From: Mesorhizobium_L sp035547755
GTDB taxonomy: Bacteria; Pseudomonadota; Alphaproteobacteria; Rhizobiales; Rhizobiaceae
Assembly: GCA_035547755.1 (NCBI GenBank)
Contig: DASZUG010000003.1
Location: 1 to 64,000 of the forward strand
Length of the DNA stretch: 64,000 bases
Direction: 5' to 3'
A program made the translations under genes and the position numbers. The notes under the pieces were generated by a model. It saw nothing but the letters and a program-made list of their open reading frames with translations, did no database searches and was not told the origin of the DNA. Below are positions 26,196-35,261 of the stretch, piece after piece (the first letter of the stretch is position 1; each line of letters begins with the position of its first letter).

Positions 26196-26711
26196 TCAAG
26201 CGAAGGCGCGGCCTTCCTCCGTCCGCTGAAAATAGACAAGATCGAGAGGAGGCGGCTCCTTGTCGAGGAGTGAGAGGATGGTGTGCGCCTGGCCGCGATG
26301 ATGCGTCTGGTGATTGAACAGATGCGCGAGCGCCGGGGCCAGACGCTGCGATATCCGGCGCATATCGGTGATGGTGATGTAGGTGAAACGCCCCATGACC
26401 GCTTCCTCGTCGAGGCTTTCGATCCATTCGATGATGCGCTTGTCCTCCGCCGCGCGGGCGATCGCCAGGGCGGCAAGATTGGGATGGATCAGCTGATCGA
26501 GGTTTTTCGGTGGGTTTCCCTCGCCGGTGAAACGATGCATCCAGACCCGATCGCCGACGAGGATGTGATTCAGAGTCCCGGTCATCGAACCAAAGAAAGC
26601 GCCGACGTTGCGGGCGAATTCCTCGTCGGTCAACGCTTCGCATGCCTCATAGAGCTTGTCATTCGCCCACCGATTATAGGCTGCGAACATTCGAAAATGC
26701 TGTTTCAACAT
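26196..26711 (-). CDS. DinB-fold protein
   Basis: The 171-residue product is a four-helix-bundle DinB/YfiT-like protein, a superfamily of metal-binding thiol transferases and stress proteins. It has FAAYNRWANDKLYEACEAL at the N-terminus, the first ligand His in TLNHILVGD (about 48), and the C-terminal LFNHQTHHRGQAHT with the His-x3-His pair. The acceptor thiol or substrate is unknown. It is alone on the minus strand between terminator-like hairpins and the toxin-antitoxin patch. Confidence 0.9.
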   Translation of the reverse strand: MLKQHFRMFAAYNRWANDKLYEACEALTDEEFARNVGAFFGSMTGTLNHILVGDRVWMHRFTGEGNPPKNLDQLIHPNLAALAIARAAEDKRIIEWIESLDEEAVMGRFTYITITDMRRISQRLAPALAHLFNHQTHHRGQAHTILSLLDKEPPPLDLVYFQRTEEGRAFA

Positions 26712-26755
26712 GACGCCCCCGAATATCCGCCGGGCGAAAGCGCCCGACGTCCGCG

Positions 26756-26780
26756 AAAACCCGCGGCTTCCCGCGGTTTT
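26756..26780. terminator. Probable bidirectional terminator
   Basis: AAAA, one bulged C, a 6-bp CCGCGG stem, a CTTC loop, CCGCGG and TTTT give a stem with a T-run on either strand. A second perfect 6-bp hairpin (26731-26746) lies beside it. It would stop minus-strand transcripts coming from 27084 before they reach the DinB-fold gene. Confidence 0.6.
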
Positions 26781-27083
26781 GCCTGCTCAATGATGATTGC
26801 AGAGAGCTTTACACGCCGCGCGCGTGAAGGCCAATACCGCTCTCCGGTTATCCGGATCCGGTCAGCCTTCGAAGCGGCGCGCCAAAAGGGTCCGGGCCCA
26901 TTCCGGGTTCGTCCGGAAGAATTTGCGTACCTTGCTTCTGCCGCCTGGGCTTGTCGGCGGCAGTCCGTCTAGCGTTGCCAAAGAGCCTGAAGCACGAACC
27001 CGGAGCGGCGAACCGGCTTTCGAGGGATCGTGCTCAGTCGTCGAACGAGAGCATGGTGCAATCCAAACCGATCGCATCATGTC
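26781..27083. other. Intergenic stretch without recognised gene
   Basis: A minus-strand frame at 26862-27080 would encode 72 residues rich in Ser, Arg and Pro. It has no ribosome site and no family, so it is not called. The stretch ends in the terminator at 26756-26780. No repeat seen. Confidence 0.4.
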
Positions 27084-27545
27084 CTAGTGCGCGGCAGCTG
27101 GCTCTCCGCGGTGGAACATTGCATTCCAGAGCCGGCCGATAATGCCGGGGCCTGATCTGCCGATGGTTCCCCGCACGACGCGCGCCGCGGTCGAGGCTTT
27201 CATCGAATCGCCGAAATGGCAGTAGCAGACGACTTCGTGAAGCTGCCAATCGGAAAGTTCGAAGAAACGCTTCGCATCGCCATAGGTATCGCCTTCGAGG
27301 CCTGCCGCGCGAAGGACGGGGTCGGCGAATGCGATCGAAATGGGCGAGTGGTCGTTGCGCATCGTTTCGCGGATCTCGACGGGGCGGTATTCCGTACCGT
27401 GCAAGGTCTGCAACCGCAGGTCCGGCTGTCTTTCAAGCAGTTCCGCCCAACGGGTGAGGCGCTCCACGCGGGTAAGCAGGGGAGCGCCCTTGTCGGGCTG
27501 GACCTCGGCAATTTTTCTTAGGTTCTCGAGTGTTTGGTGCTGCAT
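27084..27545 (-). CDS. Uncharacterised protein, 153 residues
   Basis: I do not recognise the family. The product opens MQHQTLENLRKIAEVQPD. It has a mixed helical middle part with the segments LTRWAELLERQPDLRLQTLHG and RFFELSDWQLHEVVCYCHFG (Cys-Tyr-Cys-His near 108-111), and a glycine-rich basic C-terminus. There is no signal peptide or membrane helix. Codon use and composition look like a real gene and the stop is isolated, so I consider it coding. The Cys/His cluster is too small to call a metal site. Neighbours (MFS exporter upstream, DinB-fold protein downstream) give no clear hint. Confidence 0.7.
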   Translation of the reverse strand: MQHQTLENLRKIAEVQPDKGAPLLTRVERLTRWAELLERQPDLRLQTLHGTEYRPVEIRETMRNDHSPISIAFADPVLRAAGLEGDTYGDAKRFFELSDWQLHEVVCYCHFGDSMKASTAARVVRGTIGRSGPGIIGRLWNAMFHRGEPAAAH

Positions 27546-27672
27546 GGTTAGCTCCTGTCCAGGATCGGTTTAGGTGCAGCCCCTCTCCAGAAGAATAACT
27601 ATAAGCCAGCGCGCAGGCGCGGCAAGAGTCTTCGCAAAATGATTCTGCTTGCGCGCCTTGGTAGGGAGCGAC

Positions 27673-29157
27673 TTATTCCGCCATGACGGGCGAATCCTCA
27701 TCGAATCCGCTGCGAAGAGGTTTTTCAGGCATCGCCAGAATGAGAGCGCATGCAATGACCGAAATCGCCGCCGACGTCAGGAAAACCATCGCGAAAGGTG
27801 CGGCGCTGTGCGGTCCCGTGGCCGCGCTCGCCGCTTCGCCTGGAAGCGGCAGGCCATAGCTGAACGCCACCGTTCCGAGCAGCGCCACGCCGAGCGCGCC
27901 GCCGAGCGAGCGCAGGAAAGTCAACACGCCGGTCGCGATGCCGAGATTGGCGCGCGTCACCGCATTCTGGACGGAAACGGTCATCACCGGAAAAATGGCC
28001 CCGGTTCCGATGCCTGCAAGCACGGTCAACACCTCTACCAGCGGCAGCGAGGCCGTGTGCGCGATATGGCCAAGGATCGCAAGGCTCGCGATGGTGAGCA
28101 CCGAACCGAAGACGGCGATACGCTTGTAATGGGTGAGATGCGGAATGATCTTGCCGCTCGTCATGGCGCCCGCCACCGTTCCAAGCAGCAGGCCGAGCAG
28201 CGCCGTTCCGGATTCGCTGGCTGAAAGCCGGAGCGAGGATTGCAGGTAGATCGGCAAATAGACCGCCAGGCCGACATTGACGGCCTGCGCGAAAAACATC
28301 GCCACCGTGCCGGCGAGAATCACATTGTTGCGCAGGATGTCCACCGTCACCAGCGGTTCGCGTGCGGTCAGGAGGCGAGCGGCAAAACCGCACCAGACAA
28401 GCGCCGAACAAGCCAGCAGGCCGAGAATTTCGGGTGATTCCCAGGGATAGGTGCTGCCGCCCCAATTCATCGCCAGCAGAAGCAGCGAGGTCGCGACGAT
28501 GAGCAAAAGCGCTCCCCAGCCGTCGATCCCATGCTGCTTGTTGGGAATCGAGAGCTTCTTCAGGGGATGGTTGATGATGACCATCGCCACCGCCCCGAGC
28601 GGAAGGTTGATCCAGAAGATGAGCGACCAGCTGAGGTGCTGCGCGAAATAGCCGCCGAGAAGCGGCCCCGCGACGCTCGCGACGGCCCAGGTGCCGGAAA
28701 TCCACGCGGCGTAGCGCGCCCGCTCCCGCGGCGGGACGAGATCGCCGATGATCGTCTGCGTCAGCGCGAAAAGGCCGCCTCCGCCGAGGCCCTGGATGGA
28801 CCGGCCGATGATCAGCACGAGCATGTTTGGCGCGGTCGCGCTGACGAGCGAGCCGGCGAGGAAGATGAGGATCGCTGCATAGAGCGTGACGCGGCGCCCG
28901 CGAACGTCCGATATCTTGCCGTATAGCGGCGCCATGGCCGTCGCGGTCAAAAGATAGGCGGTGACGATCCAGGGCAGATATTGCGCGTCGCCCAGTGCTT
29001 TCGCGATGGTCGGCATGGCCGGCGCGACGATCGCCTGGTCGAGCGCCGCGAGCAGCATGGAAAGCAGGACGCCGGCAATGATGGCGTTCTTCTCGCTTTC
29101 CGAAAGCGGCGGCTCGCCCGTTCCTGTCGCCGAAGGCTGTGCTGCCGTCTGGTCCAT
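27673..29157 (-). CDS. MFS transporter, DHA2 (EmrB/QacA) family
   Basis: Predicted proton-driven exporter of drugs or other hydrophobic compounds in the inner membrane. The 494-residue product has about 14 membrane helices. Motif A is GKISDVRGRRVTLY (after helix 2), the family segment LDQAIVAPAMPTIAKALG lies in helix 1, and WRW-like SWSLIFWINLPLGA is present. The start at 29157 is chosen because GGAAGCAGC precedes it; ATG 29199 would add 14 residues without a ribosome site. No membrane-fusion partner gene lies next to it, so it probably works alone. Substrate unknown. Confidence 0.9.
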   Translation of the reverse strand: MDQTAAQPSATGTGEPPLSESEKNAIIAGVLLSMLLAALDQAIVAPAMPTIAKALGDAQYLPWIVTAYLLTATAMAPLYGKISDVRGRRVTLYAAILIFLAGSLVSATAPNMLVLIIGRSIQGLGGGGLFALTQTIIGDLVPPRERARYAAWISGTWAVASVAGPLLGGYFAQHLSWSLIFWINLPLGAVAMVIINHPLKKLSIPNKQHGIDGWGALLLIVATSLLLLAMNWGGSTYPWESPEILGLLACSALVWCGFAARLLTAREPLVTVDILRNNVILAGTVAMFFAQAVNVGLAVYLPIYLQSSLRLSASESGTALLGLLLGTVAGAMTSGKIIPHLTHYKRIAVFGSVLTIASLAILGHIAHTASLPLVEVLTVLAGIGTGAIFPVMTVSVQNAVTRANLGIATGVLTFLRSLGGALGVALLGTVAFSYGLPLPGEAASAATGPHSAAPFAMVFLTSAAISVIACALILAMPEKPLRSGFDEDSPVMAE

Positions 29158-29391
29158 GCTGCTTCCCGCGCTTTCCTGGTGCTTCCCGCGAACGAGCATA
29201 TCTGCGCAACATTTGCGAGCCAGACACCCGGTCGAAGGGCATTATCGGTTAGGCTGTGGATCACATCGTGGAGACGGATTCCGAATCCCGGGGGATCGCC
29301 GGACTACCAACCGGCAAGCGTTTCCTCAAACAGCGGTGCGCTGATTAGCACCCGGCCGGCGCGGTGTCGAGGCGGAGCGGAATAACAACTA

Positions 29392-30924
29392 TCAAAGCGG
29401 GATGTTGTCGTGCTTCTTCCAGGGATTCTTGAGATCCTTGTTGCGCAGCATGCGGAGCGCCCGCGCCACGCGCCGACGCGTCGAATGCGGCATGATCACC
29501 TCGTCGACATAGCCGCGCTCGGCCGCCACGAAGGGCGAGAGGAAGCGGTCCTCGTAAGCCTTTGTATGCGCCGCGATCTTTTCCGGTTCCTTGATATCCT
29601 TGCGGTAGATGATCTCGACCGCGCCCTTGGCGCCCATCACGGCGATCTGCGCCGAGGGCCATGCGTAGTTGATGTCGCCGCGCAGATGCTTCGACGCCAT
29701 GACGTCATAGGCGCCGCCGAAGGCCTTGCGGGTGATGATCGTGATTTTCGGCACGGTGGCTTCTGCATAGGCGAAGAGCAGCTTGGCGCCATGCTTGATC
29801 AGCCCGCCATATTCCTGCGCCGTGCCGGGCAGGAAGCCGGGAACGTCGACGAAGGTGACGATCGGGATATTGAAGCAGTCGCAGAAGCGCACGAAGCGTG
29901 CCGCCTTGCGGGACGCGTCGCTGTCGAGCACGCCGGCGAGCACCATCGGCTGGTTGGCGACGAAGCCGACACTACGGCCTTCCACCCGCCCGAAACCGGT
30001 GACGATGTTCCTGGCGAAGGCGGCCTGGATTTCGAAGAAATCACCTTCATCGACGGTTTTGAGGATCAGTTCCTTGATGTCGTAAGGCTTGTTGGCGTTG
30101 TCGGGGACCAGCCTATCGAGCGACAGGTCGCTGTCGGCGACGGACTGGAAGGTTTCGATCTCGGGAATTTCGCCGGTGTTCGATTGCGGCAGGAAATCGA
30201 TCAGCCGCCGCATCTGCAGGAGAGCCTCGACATCATTGTCGTAGGCGCCGTCGGCAATGGACGATTTCGTCGTATGGACCGAGGCGCCGCCCAATTCTTC
30301 GGACGTTACGGTCTCGTTGGTGACGGTCTTCACCACGTCCGGGCCGGTGACGAACATGTAGGAGGTATCGCGCACCATGAAGATGAAATCGGTCATGGCC
30401 GGCGAATAGACATCGCCGCCGGCGCACGGCCCCATGATCAAGGATATCTGCGGGATGACGCCGGACGCCAGCACGTTGCGCTGAAAAATCTCGGCATAGC
30501 CGCCGAGCGCCGCCACGCCCTCCTGGATGCGGGCGCCGCCGGCATCGTAGAAGCCGATGATCGGCGCGCGGTTCTTCAGGGCCATTTCCTGGACCTTCAC
30601 CACCTTCTCGGCATGCGCTTCGGAAAGCGAACCGCCAAAGACGGTGAAATCCTTGGCGAAGACAAAGACGGTACGGCCATTGACCGTTCCCCAGCCGGTG
30701 ACGACCCCGTCGCCGGCGATCTTTTGCTTCTCCATGCCGAAATCGGTCGAGCGATGCTCGACGAACATATCGAATTCCTCGAACGAGCCTTCGTCGAGGA
30801 ATATTTCGATGCGTTCACGCGCTGTCAGCTTGCCACGTGCGTGCTGCGCCTCGATCCGGGCCACGCCGCCACCCTGGCGCGCGATCTGTCGCCGCCGTTC
30901 CAGTTCGACGAGCACGTCCTTCAT
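29392..30924 (-). CDS. pccB: Propionyl-CoA carboxylase beta subunit (carboxyltransferase)
   Basis: Transfers CO2 from carboxybiotin to propionyl-CoA, giving methylmalonyl-CoA. The 510-residue product has the ClpP-like carboxyltransferase fold. It shows GGARIQEGVAALGGYAEIF, the MGPCAGGDVYSPAMTDFIFM oxyanion region, and the second-half segment KAFGGAYDVMASKH. These segments follow PccB rather than AccD or the MccB subunit. The start at 30924 is set by the family opening MKDVLVELERRR; the upstream frame runs into repeat A copy 3. The biotin-carrying alpha subunit is not in the window, perhaps further along the minus strand elsewhere. Confidence 0.94.
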   Translation of the reverse strand: MKDVLVELERRRQIARQGGGVARIEAQHARGKLTARERIEIFLDEGSFEEFDMFVEHRSTDFGMEKQKIAGDGVVTGWGTVNGRTVFVFAKDFTVFGGSLSEAHAEKVVKVQEMALKNRAPIIGFYDAGGARIQEGVAALGGYAEIFQRNVLASGVIPQISLIMGPCAGGDVYSPAMTDFIFMVRDTSYMFVTGPDVVKTVTNETVTSEELGGASVHTTKSSIADGAYDNDVEALLQMRRLIDFLPQSNTGEIPEIETFQSVADSDLSLDRLVPDNANKPYDIKELILKTVDEGDFFEIQAAFARNIVTGFGRVEGRSVGFVANQPMVLAGVLDSDASRKAARFVRFCDCFNIPIVTFVDVPGFLPGTAQEYGGLIKHGAKLLFAYAEATVPKITIITRKAFGGAYDVMASKHLRGDINYAWPSAQIAVMGAKGAVEIIYRKDIKEPEKIAAHTKAYEDRFLSPFVAAERGYVDEVIMPHSTRRRVARALRMLRNKDLKNPWKKHDNIPL

Positions 30925-31022
30925 GAAATCACCCTCCGCGCGGATTCCCTGATCGCCACCGCGACCTTGGGTTCTGTTATCACGCGCGCGAGGGAGCGCA
31001 AGTCCGCCGCTCCTACCAGCAG

Positions 31023-31218
31023 GGCTCTGAACTCGGGTTAATTTTTGCTTTTCTACCCCTCTCCGTCCACTTCGCGGACATCTCTCCCCCACTTCGTGAG
31101 GGAGCGGATAGCCTTCGCCGCAGGCTCGGCGCCCATCCGCCACCCGCGAAGCGGGGGGAGGTGCCGAGCGAATGCGAGGCGGAGGGGGACAATCGTCTGT
31201 TAACCTGAATTCAGAGCC
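31023..31218. repeat. Dispersed repeat family A, copy 3 (complete, 196 bp, inverted)
   Basis: Terminal inverted repeats of 19 bp at 31023-31041 and 31200-31218 pair with two mismatches. It lies opposite in orientation to copies 1 and 2 and contains both interior modules: the CTCTCC/GGAGAG and GTCC/GGAC stems, and the G-rich module GCGAAGCGGGGGGAGGTG. It fills most of the 300-bp gap between pccB and gloA and ends 6 bp before the gloA stop codon. No ORF. Confidence 0.85.
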
Positions 31219-31224
31219 GTGGCT

Positions 31225-31665
31225 CTACCAGACGCCTGTATTTGGCATCGACTTCCAGGGCTCGGCTGGCTCCAGCGGATCGCCTTCCTGCAGCAGTTCG
31301 ATGGAAATGTTGTCGGGCGAGCGGACGAACGCCATGCTGCCGTCGCGCGGCGGCCGGTTGATGGTGACGCCGGCATCCATCAGGCGCTGACAGGTCTCGT
31401 AGATATTGTCGACCTTGTAGGCGAGGTGGCCGAAATTGCGGCCGCCCGTATATTCCTCGGGATCCCAGTTGAAGGTCAGTTCCACTTCCGGAGCGCGTTC
31501 CGCCCTGGCGCGGTTCGCATCCTTCGACGCGGCGAGAAAGATCAGCGTATAGCGCCCCTTTTCATTGTCGAACCGGCGCGTCTCGACGAGGCCGAGCTTG
31601 TTGCAGAAGAAATCGAGCGACTGGTCGACATCCGTGATGCGGATCATCGTGTGCAGATAGCGCAT
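31225..31665 (-). CDS. gloA: Lactoylglutathione lyase (glyoxalase I)
   Basis: Converts the methylglyoxal-glutathione hemithioacetal to S-lactoylglutathione. The 146-residue VOC-fold protein carries the four metal ligands His5, Glu62, His80 and Glu123. Typical segments are CNKLGLVETRRFDNEKGRY, GRNFGHLAYKVDNIYE and GVTINRPPRDG. The start at 31665 gives the standard MRYLHTMIRI opening; the longer frame from 31701 lacks support. Methylmalonyl-CoA epimerase is a related fold and would suit pccB nearby, but the motifs here are those of GloA. Confidence 0.95.
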   Translation of the reverse strand: MRYLHTMIRITDVDQSLDFFCNKLGLVETRRFDNEKGRYTLIFLAASKDANRARAERAPEVELTFNWDPEEYTGGRNFGHLAYKVDNIYETCQRLMDAGVTINRPPRDGSMAFVRSPDNISIELLQEGDPLEPAEPWKSMPNTGVW

Positions 31666-31900
31666 GGCCTTGTCCTCTTCCTTTATGAGTAGGCGGAACA
31701 TAGGGCGACGCTGGTGGTTTCGGCAACCTGAACCTGCCAGCCGAACCTCGGCACGACCGTCGGCTTGGGCGCGCTATGACGGATTTCGGATCACGGGTCG
31801 AAAGAACGGACTCAAACCTGTGAAAAATCGAAAAAAGCACGCCGGACTCTTGCGTAAACCGGAAGGCGCGATGTTATCCTTACGTTAAGAATCAATTCGC

Positions 31901-31924
31901 TTTCGGTCATCAGTTTTCGGTCAT
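31901..31924 (+). repeat. 10-bp direct repeat in the cold-shock gene leader
   Basis: TTTCGGTCAT occurs at 31901-31910 and again at 31915-31924, 14 bp apart, just upstream of the ribosome site of the double cold-shock protein gene. It may be a leader element or chance. The rest of the 274-bp divergent gap 31666-31939 shows nothing else clear. Confidence 0.4.
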
Positions 31925-31939
31925 AGAAGGTGCGTTCAC

Positions 31940-32542
31940 ATGGGGGACAAGGCCTCTGCGGAGGGGCTTGACGCAGCCAGAAGCGAGATTGCCGGCGTTG
32001 ACGATGCAGGCGATTCCGCCGAAGTCGTCGAAATTTCCGGCGCGATAAAATGGTTCGACGTCGCCAAGGGATACGGGTTTGTTCTGCCGGACGGCCGCGA
32101 AGGCGGCTTGGGCGATGTACTTCTCCACGTCACCTGCCTTCGCCGGGACGGCTTCCAGACCGCGCTCGAAGGAGCGCGGGTGGTTTGTCTGGCAAAGAGG
32201 GGCGACAGGGGGCTGCAAGCCTTCCGTGTCGTCTCGATGGACAATTCCACCGCTGTACACCCTTCCGAAATGTCGCCGCAGCGGACCCATGTCACGGTGA
32301 CGCCGGAAAGCGGTCTGGAACGTGCTCTCGTCAAATGGTTCAACCGAACGAAGGGATTCGGCTTCCTGACGCGTGGCGAGGGAACTGAGGATATTTTCAT
32401 CCACATGGAGACGCTCAGGCATTACGGCTTGACGGAACTCCGCCCGGGACAGGTGGTGCTCGTCCGGTTCGGCCGTGGAGACAAAGGCCTTATGGCTGCC
32501 GAAATTCATCCTGATATCGGAACGCTGCCGGTTTCGCATTGA
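31940..32542 (+). CDS. Tandem cold-shock domain protein
   Basis: Predicted single-stranded nucleic acid binder. The 200-residue product has two cold-shock domains: residues about 32-100 (GAIKWFDVAKGYGFVLPD, with the RNP1-like KGYGFV) and about 127-192 (ALVKWFNRTKGFGFLTRG, then DIFIHMETL with RNP2). An acidic N-terminal tail precedes them. Double-CSD proteins of this size are typical of Hyphomicrobiales. The leader carries a direct repeat that could bear on its regulation. Confidence 0.93.
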   Translation: MGDKASAEGLDAARSEIAGVDDAGDSAEVVEISGAIKWFDVAKGYGFVLPDGREGGLGDVLLHVTCLRRDGFQTALEGARVVCLAKRGDRGLQAFRVVSMDNSTAVHPSEMSPQRTHVTVTPESGLERALVKWFNRTKGFGFLTRGEGTEDIFIHMETLRHYGLTELRPGQVVLVRFGRGDKGLMAAEIHPDIGTLPVSH

Positions 32543-32632
32543 GTCCGGCTTTCTCTCGCCGGAAAAGCGGGAGGTGCGCCCAGAACCCCACGAACGGTTT
32601 CTGGCGGCGTGTTCAGTCCGAGGGCTTCAAGG

Positions 32633-33136
32633 ATGTTCCGCTCCACCGTTTCGCGCATTGTCTTCATCACTTTCGCCGCCTTTTTCATCGCTCTTTCCCT
32701 CCAGTCGCCGCTTCGGGCGGACGGCCAGCCCATGATCCTGCCGACAAATCCTGTTCCCCTGGTGATCCACACCGCCAGAGGTCCGCAATCCTTCTCGATC
32801 GAGATCGCGCAAACGGATGAGCAGGAGGAGGCAGGTCTGATGTACCGCAAGACGATGGATAGCAGGCATGGCATGCTGTTCGTGCTGGAAGCCGCCGGCA
32901 TCGCCGCCTTCTGGATGGAAAACACGCCCATGCCTCTCGATCTGATCTTCATCGGGGAGAAGGGGAAGATACGCGCGATAAGACATGGCGTCCCCTATTC
33001 CAAGGACATCATTTCCCCGAAGGTTCCCGTGCGCGTCGTTCTCGAACTCAAGGCGGGAACCGCTGCAAAATACGGGATCGCGGTCGGCGATCGCGTTTCG
33101 CATCCCGCCATTGCGAAAATAGCCCATGCCGGGTAG
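32633..33136 (+). CDS. DUF192 family exported protein
   Basis: The 167-residue product has a signal peptide or membrane anchor (1-30: MFRSTVSRIVFITFAAFF). The DUF192 domain follows (about 45-165), with EAGLMYRKTMDSRHGMLFV, FWMENTPMPLDLIFIG and VLELKAGTAAKYGIAVGDRV. Function of the family is unknown; homologues are small exported proteins. ATG 32633 is preferred with GAGG upstream; GTG 32609 is possible. It lies 90 bp after the cold-shock gene and 32 bp before the hydrolase. Confidence 0.9.
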   Translation: MFRSTVSRIVFITFAAFFIALSLQSPLRADGQPMILPTNPVPLVIHTARGPQSFSIEIAQTDEQEEAGLMYRKTMDSRHGMLFVLEAAGIAAFWMENTPMPLDLIFIGEKGKIRAIRHGVPYSKDIISPKVPVRVVLELKAGTAAKYGIAVGDRVSHPAIAKIAHAG

Positions 33137-33168
33137 GACCCGTTCGACGCTGATCGAAGGGTTAGGGC

Positions 33169-33930
33169 ATGGATCACTTCAATCATGACGGGTTTGATCT
33201 CGCCTATATGGACGAGGGGGCGGGCGAGCCCGTTCTGCTGATCCACGGCTTCGCGTCGAGCTACAAGACGAACTGGGTGACGCCCGGCTGGGTGAAGACG
33301 CTGACGGAGGCCGGATTCAGGGCCATCGCCTTCGATAATCGCGGCCATGGCAATTCGTCGAAGAGCTACGAGCCGAAGGACTATCGCGCGCAGAAGATGG
33401 CCGGCGACGCCGCCGCGCTGCTCGATCACCTCGAGATCGGACGTGCCCATGTCATGGGCTATTCGATGGGCGCACGCGTCGCCGCCTTCATGGCGCTCGA
33501 CTATCCCGACCGGGTCGCGACGGTGATCTTCGGCGGCCTCGGCAGCGGCATGGTCGACGGGGTCGGCGACTGGGACATGATCGCCGCGGCGCTTCTGGCG
33601 GAGGACAAGTCGACGATTTCGGACAGGCGCGGCCAGATGTTCCGCAATTTCGCCGACCAGACGAAAAGCGACCGTCGCGCTCTCGCCGCGTGCATCAAGA
33701 CGTCCCGCGATTTGATTCCGGCCGAGGACATTGTCCGCGTCGCGCAGCCCGCTCTGGTCGCCGTCGGCACGACGGACGATATCGCCGGCTCGCCCGAAAA
33801 GCTGGCGCGGCTCCTTCCGAACGGTGAAGCCTTCGCGATCGAGGGCAGGGACCACATGCTCTCCGTCGGCGATCGGACGTTCAAGAAACGGGCGATCGAA
33901 TTCCTGCGCGCGCACCCGCTTTATATCTAG
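33169..33930 (+). CDS. Alpha/beta hydrolase
   Basis: Predicted serine hydrolase of unknown substrate. The 253-residue product shows the oxyanion segment LLIHGFASS (about 23-31), the nucleophile elbow GYSMGA with Ser99, an acidic residue in VGTTDDIAG (about 202-205), and the catalytic His in EGRDHML (about 226). A cap is formed by the middle helices. No signal peptide. The neighbours do not reveal the substrate. Confidence 0.9.
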   Translation: MDHFNHDGFDLAYMDEGAGEPVLLIHGFASSYKTNWVTPGWVKTLTEAGFRAIAFDNRGHGNSSKSYEPKDYRAQKMAGDAAALLDHLEIGRAHVMGYSMGARVAAFMALDYPDRVATVIFGGLGSGMVDGVGDWDMIAAALLAEDKSTISDRRGQMFRNFADQTKSDRRALAACIKTSRDLIPAEDIVRVAQPALVAVGTTDDIAGSPEKLARLLPNGEAFAIEGRDHMLSVGDRTFKKRAIEFLRAHPLYI

Positions 33931-34092
33931 CCGCGTCAAGGTTCCGTTTTCCATCGTGGCTTGAATTCTGATGCGTCAAATCCATTTGAACGATGCTTAA
34001 GGAATTTGCGGTTCAAACGGACGGGCCATTGGACTATTTATGCCGTACTATGGTGAAGGCGGAGCGCCCGCCGACTATTCAGGGAGAGCGCC

Positions 34093-34911
34093 ATGAGCAG
34101 CCTCAATACCGCGCGCACGGGCAATCTGCAGGCAGTGGACCCGATCTGGCATGCGGTGCGTGAAGAAGCTTCGGAGGCGATCAGGAACGATCCGCTGCTC
34201 GCGACATTCCTGCATACGACAGTGCTCAGCCATGCGACGCTCGAGGAGGCGGTCATCCACCGCATCGCGCAGCGGCTCGATCACGGTGATATCAGCGCCC
34301 AACTCATCGGTCAGACTTTCCGAACCATGGTCGAAAGCCAACCCGAATGGAGCGGCATCGTCCGGGTCGATATCCAGGCCTATTATGATCGCGATCCAGC
34401 CTGCGACCGCTTTCTTATGCCTGTCCTTTACTTCAAGGGCTTTCATGCGATCCAGACGCATCGTCTCGCACATTGGCTATGGCAGAACGGGCGGCGGGAT
34501 TTCGCGCTTTATCTGCAAAGCCGCTCCTCCTCCATCTTCCAGACCGACATCCATCCGGCATCGCGCATGGGCAAGGGCATTTTCATCGACCACGCGACCG
34601 GCATCGTCATCGGCGAGACAGCCATGGTGGAAGACAATGTCTCCATGCTTCATGGCGTGACGCTCGGCGGCACCGGCAAGGCGAGCGGCGACAGGCATCC
34701 GAAGATCCGCTACGGCGTGCTGCTCGGCGCCGGCGCCAAGGTCCTTGGCAATATCGAGGTAGGCCATTGCTCCAAGGTGGCGTCCGGTTCGGTGGTGCTG
34801 GCTTCCGTGCCGCACAACAAGACGGTCGCAGGCGTACCGGCGCGCGTCGTCGGCGACACGGGCTGCGACGAACCCTCGCGTGCGATGGACCAGATCCTTC
34901 CGACGGAATGA
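34093..34911 (+). CDS. cysE: Serine O-acetyltransferase
   Basis: Acetylates L-serine with acetyl-CoA for cysteine synthesis; usually feedback-inhibited by cysteine. The 272-residue product has the helical N-terminal domain (DPIWHAVREEASEAIRNDP) followed by hexapeptide repeats forming a left-handed beta-helix. Key segments are DIHPASRMGKGIFIDHATG and VSMLHGVTLGGTGK with the catalytic His and Asp. A clear AGGGAGAG ribosome site precedes the start. The 162-bp upstream gap is moderately AT-rich and probably holds its promoter. Confidence 0.96.
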   Translation: MSSLNTARTGNLQAVDPIWHAVREEASEAIRNDPLLATFLHTTVLSHATLEEAVIHRIAQRLDHGDISAQLIGQTFRTMVESQPEWSGIVRVDIQAYYDRDPACDRFLMPVLYFKGFHAIQTHRLAHWLWQNGRRDFALYLQSRSSSIFQTDIHPASRMGKGIFIDHATGIVIGETAMVEDNVSMLHGVTLGGTGKASGDRHPKIRYGVLLGAGAKVLGNIEVGHCSKVASGSVVLASVPHNKTVAGVPARVVGDTGCDEPSRAMDQILPTE

Positions 34912-35054
34912 TCGCCGGGTCGCCCGAGCCGGCGTACAATGCCTCCAGGTTGGACGGGAGACTGGAAGAAAACCGTTCAGGCTTTACATGGCGGGTTGGA
35001 GCGTGGCAGAAGCGCGAACCATATCGCCCGCGCGACGCCTGACGGAGAGAGAGA

Positions 35055-35261
35055 TTGAAGCCGGAAGAAATCAGAAAGCTCGACGCCTATTTCAAACGCA
35101 CGTTCAACAATCCTGCATTGCAGGTGAAGGCGCGGCCCCGCAAGGACGATTCCTGCGAACTCTATCTCGGCGACGAGTTTCTCGGCATCATCTTCAAGGA
35201 TGATGACGACGGCGAACTCTCCTATAATTTTTCCATGGCGATCCTCGACGTCGATCTGTAA
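35055..35261 (+). CDS. DUF3126 family small protein
   Basis: A 68-residue acidic protein widespread in Hyphomicrobiales, function unknown. It opens MKPEEIRKLDAYFKRTFN and contains LGDEFLGIIFKDDDDGELSY. The start is a TTG codon with a GGAGAGAG ribosome site 3-10 bases upstream, and the family opening falls exactly there, so the rare start is likely real. It follows cysE by 143 bp and may be read from its own promoter. Confidence 0.9.
   Translation: MKPEEIRKLDAYFKRTFNNPALQVKARPRKDDSCELYLGDEFLGIIFKDDDDGELSYNFSMAILDVDL

Noticed and set aside
26862..27080. 72-residue minus-strand frame between the DinB-fold gene and the unrecognised gene
   Set aside because: Ser/Arg/Pro-rich product like a G+C-rich chance frame, no ribosome site. 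The downstream terminator can be explained by the gene at 27084.
31225..31665. Methylmalonyl-CoA epimerase next to pccB
   Set aside because: The metal ligands and segments such as GVTINRPPRDG match glyoxalase I, not the epimerase; proximity to pccB is probably chance.
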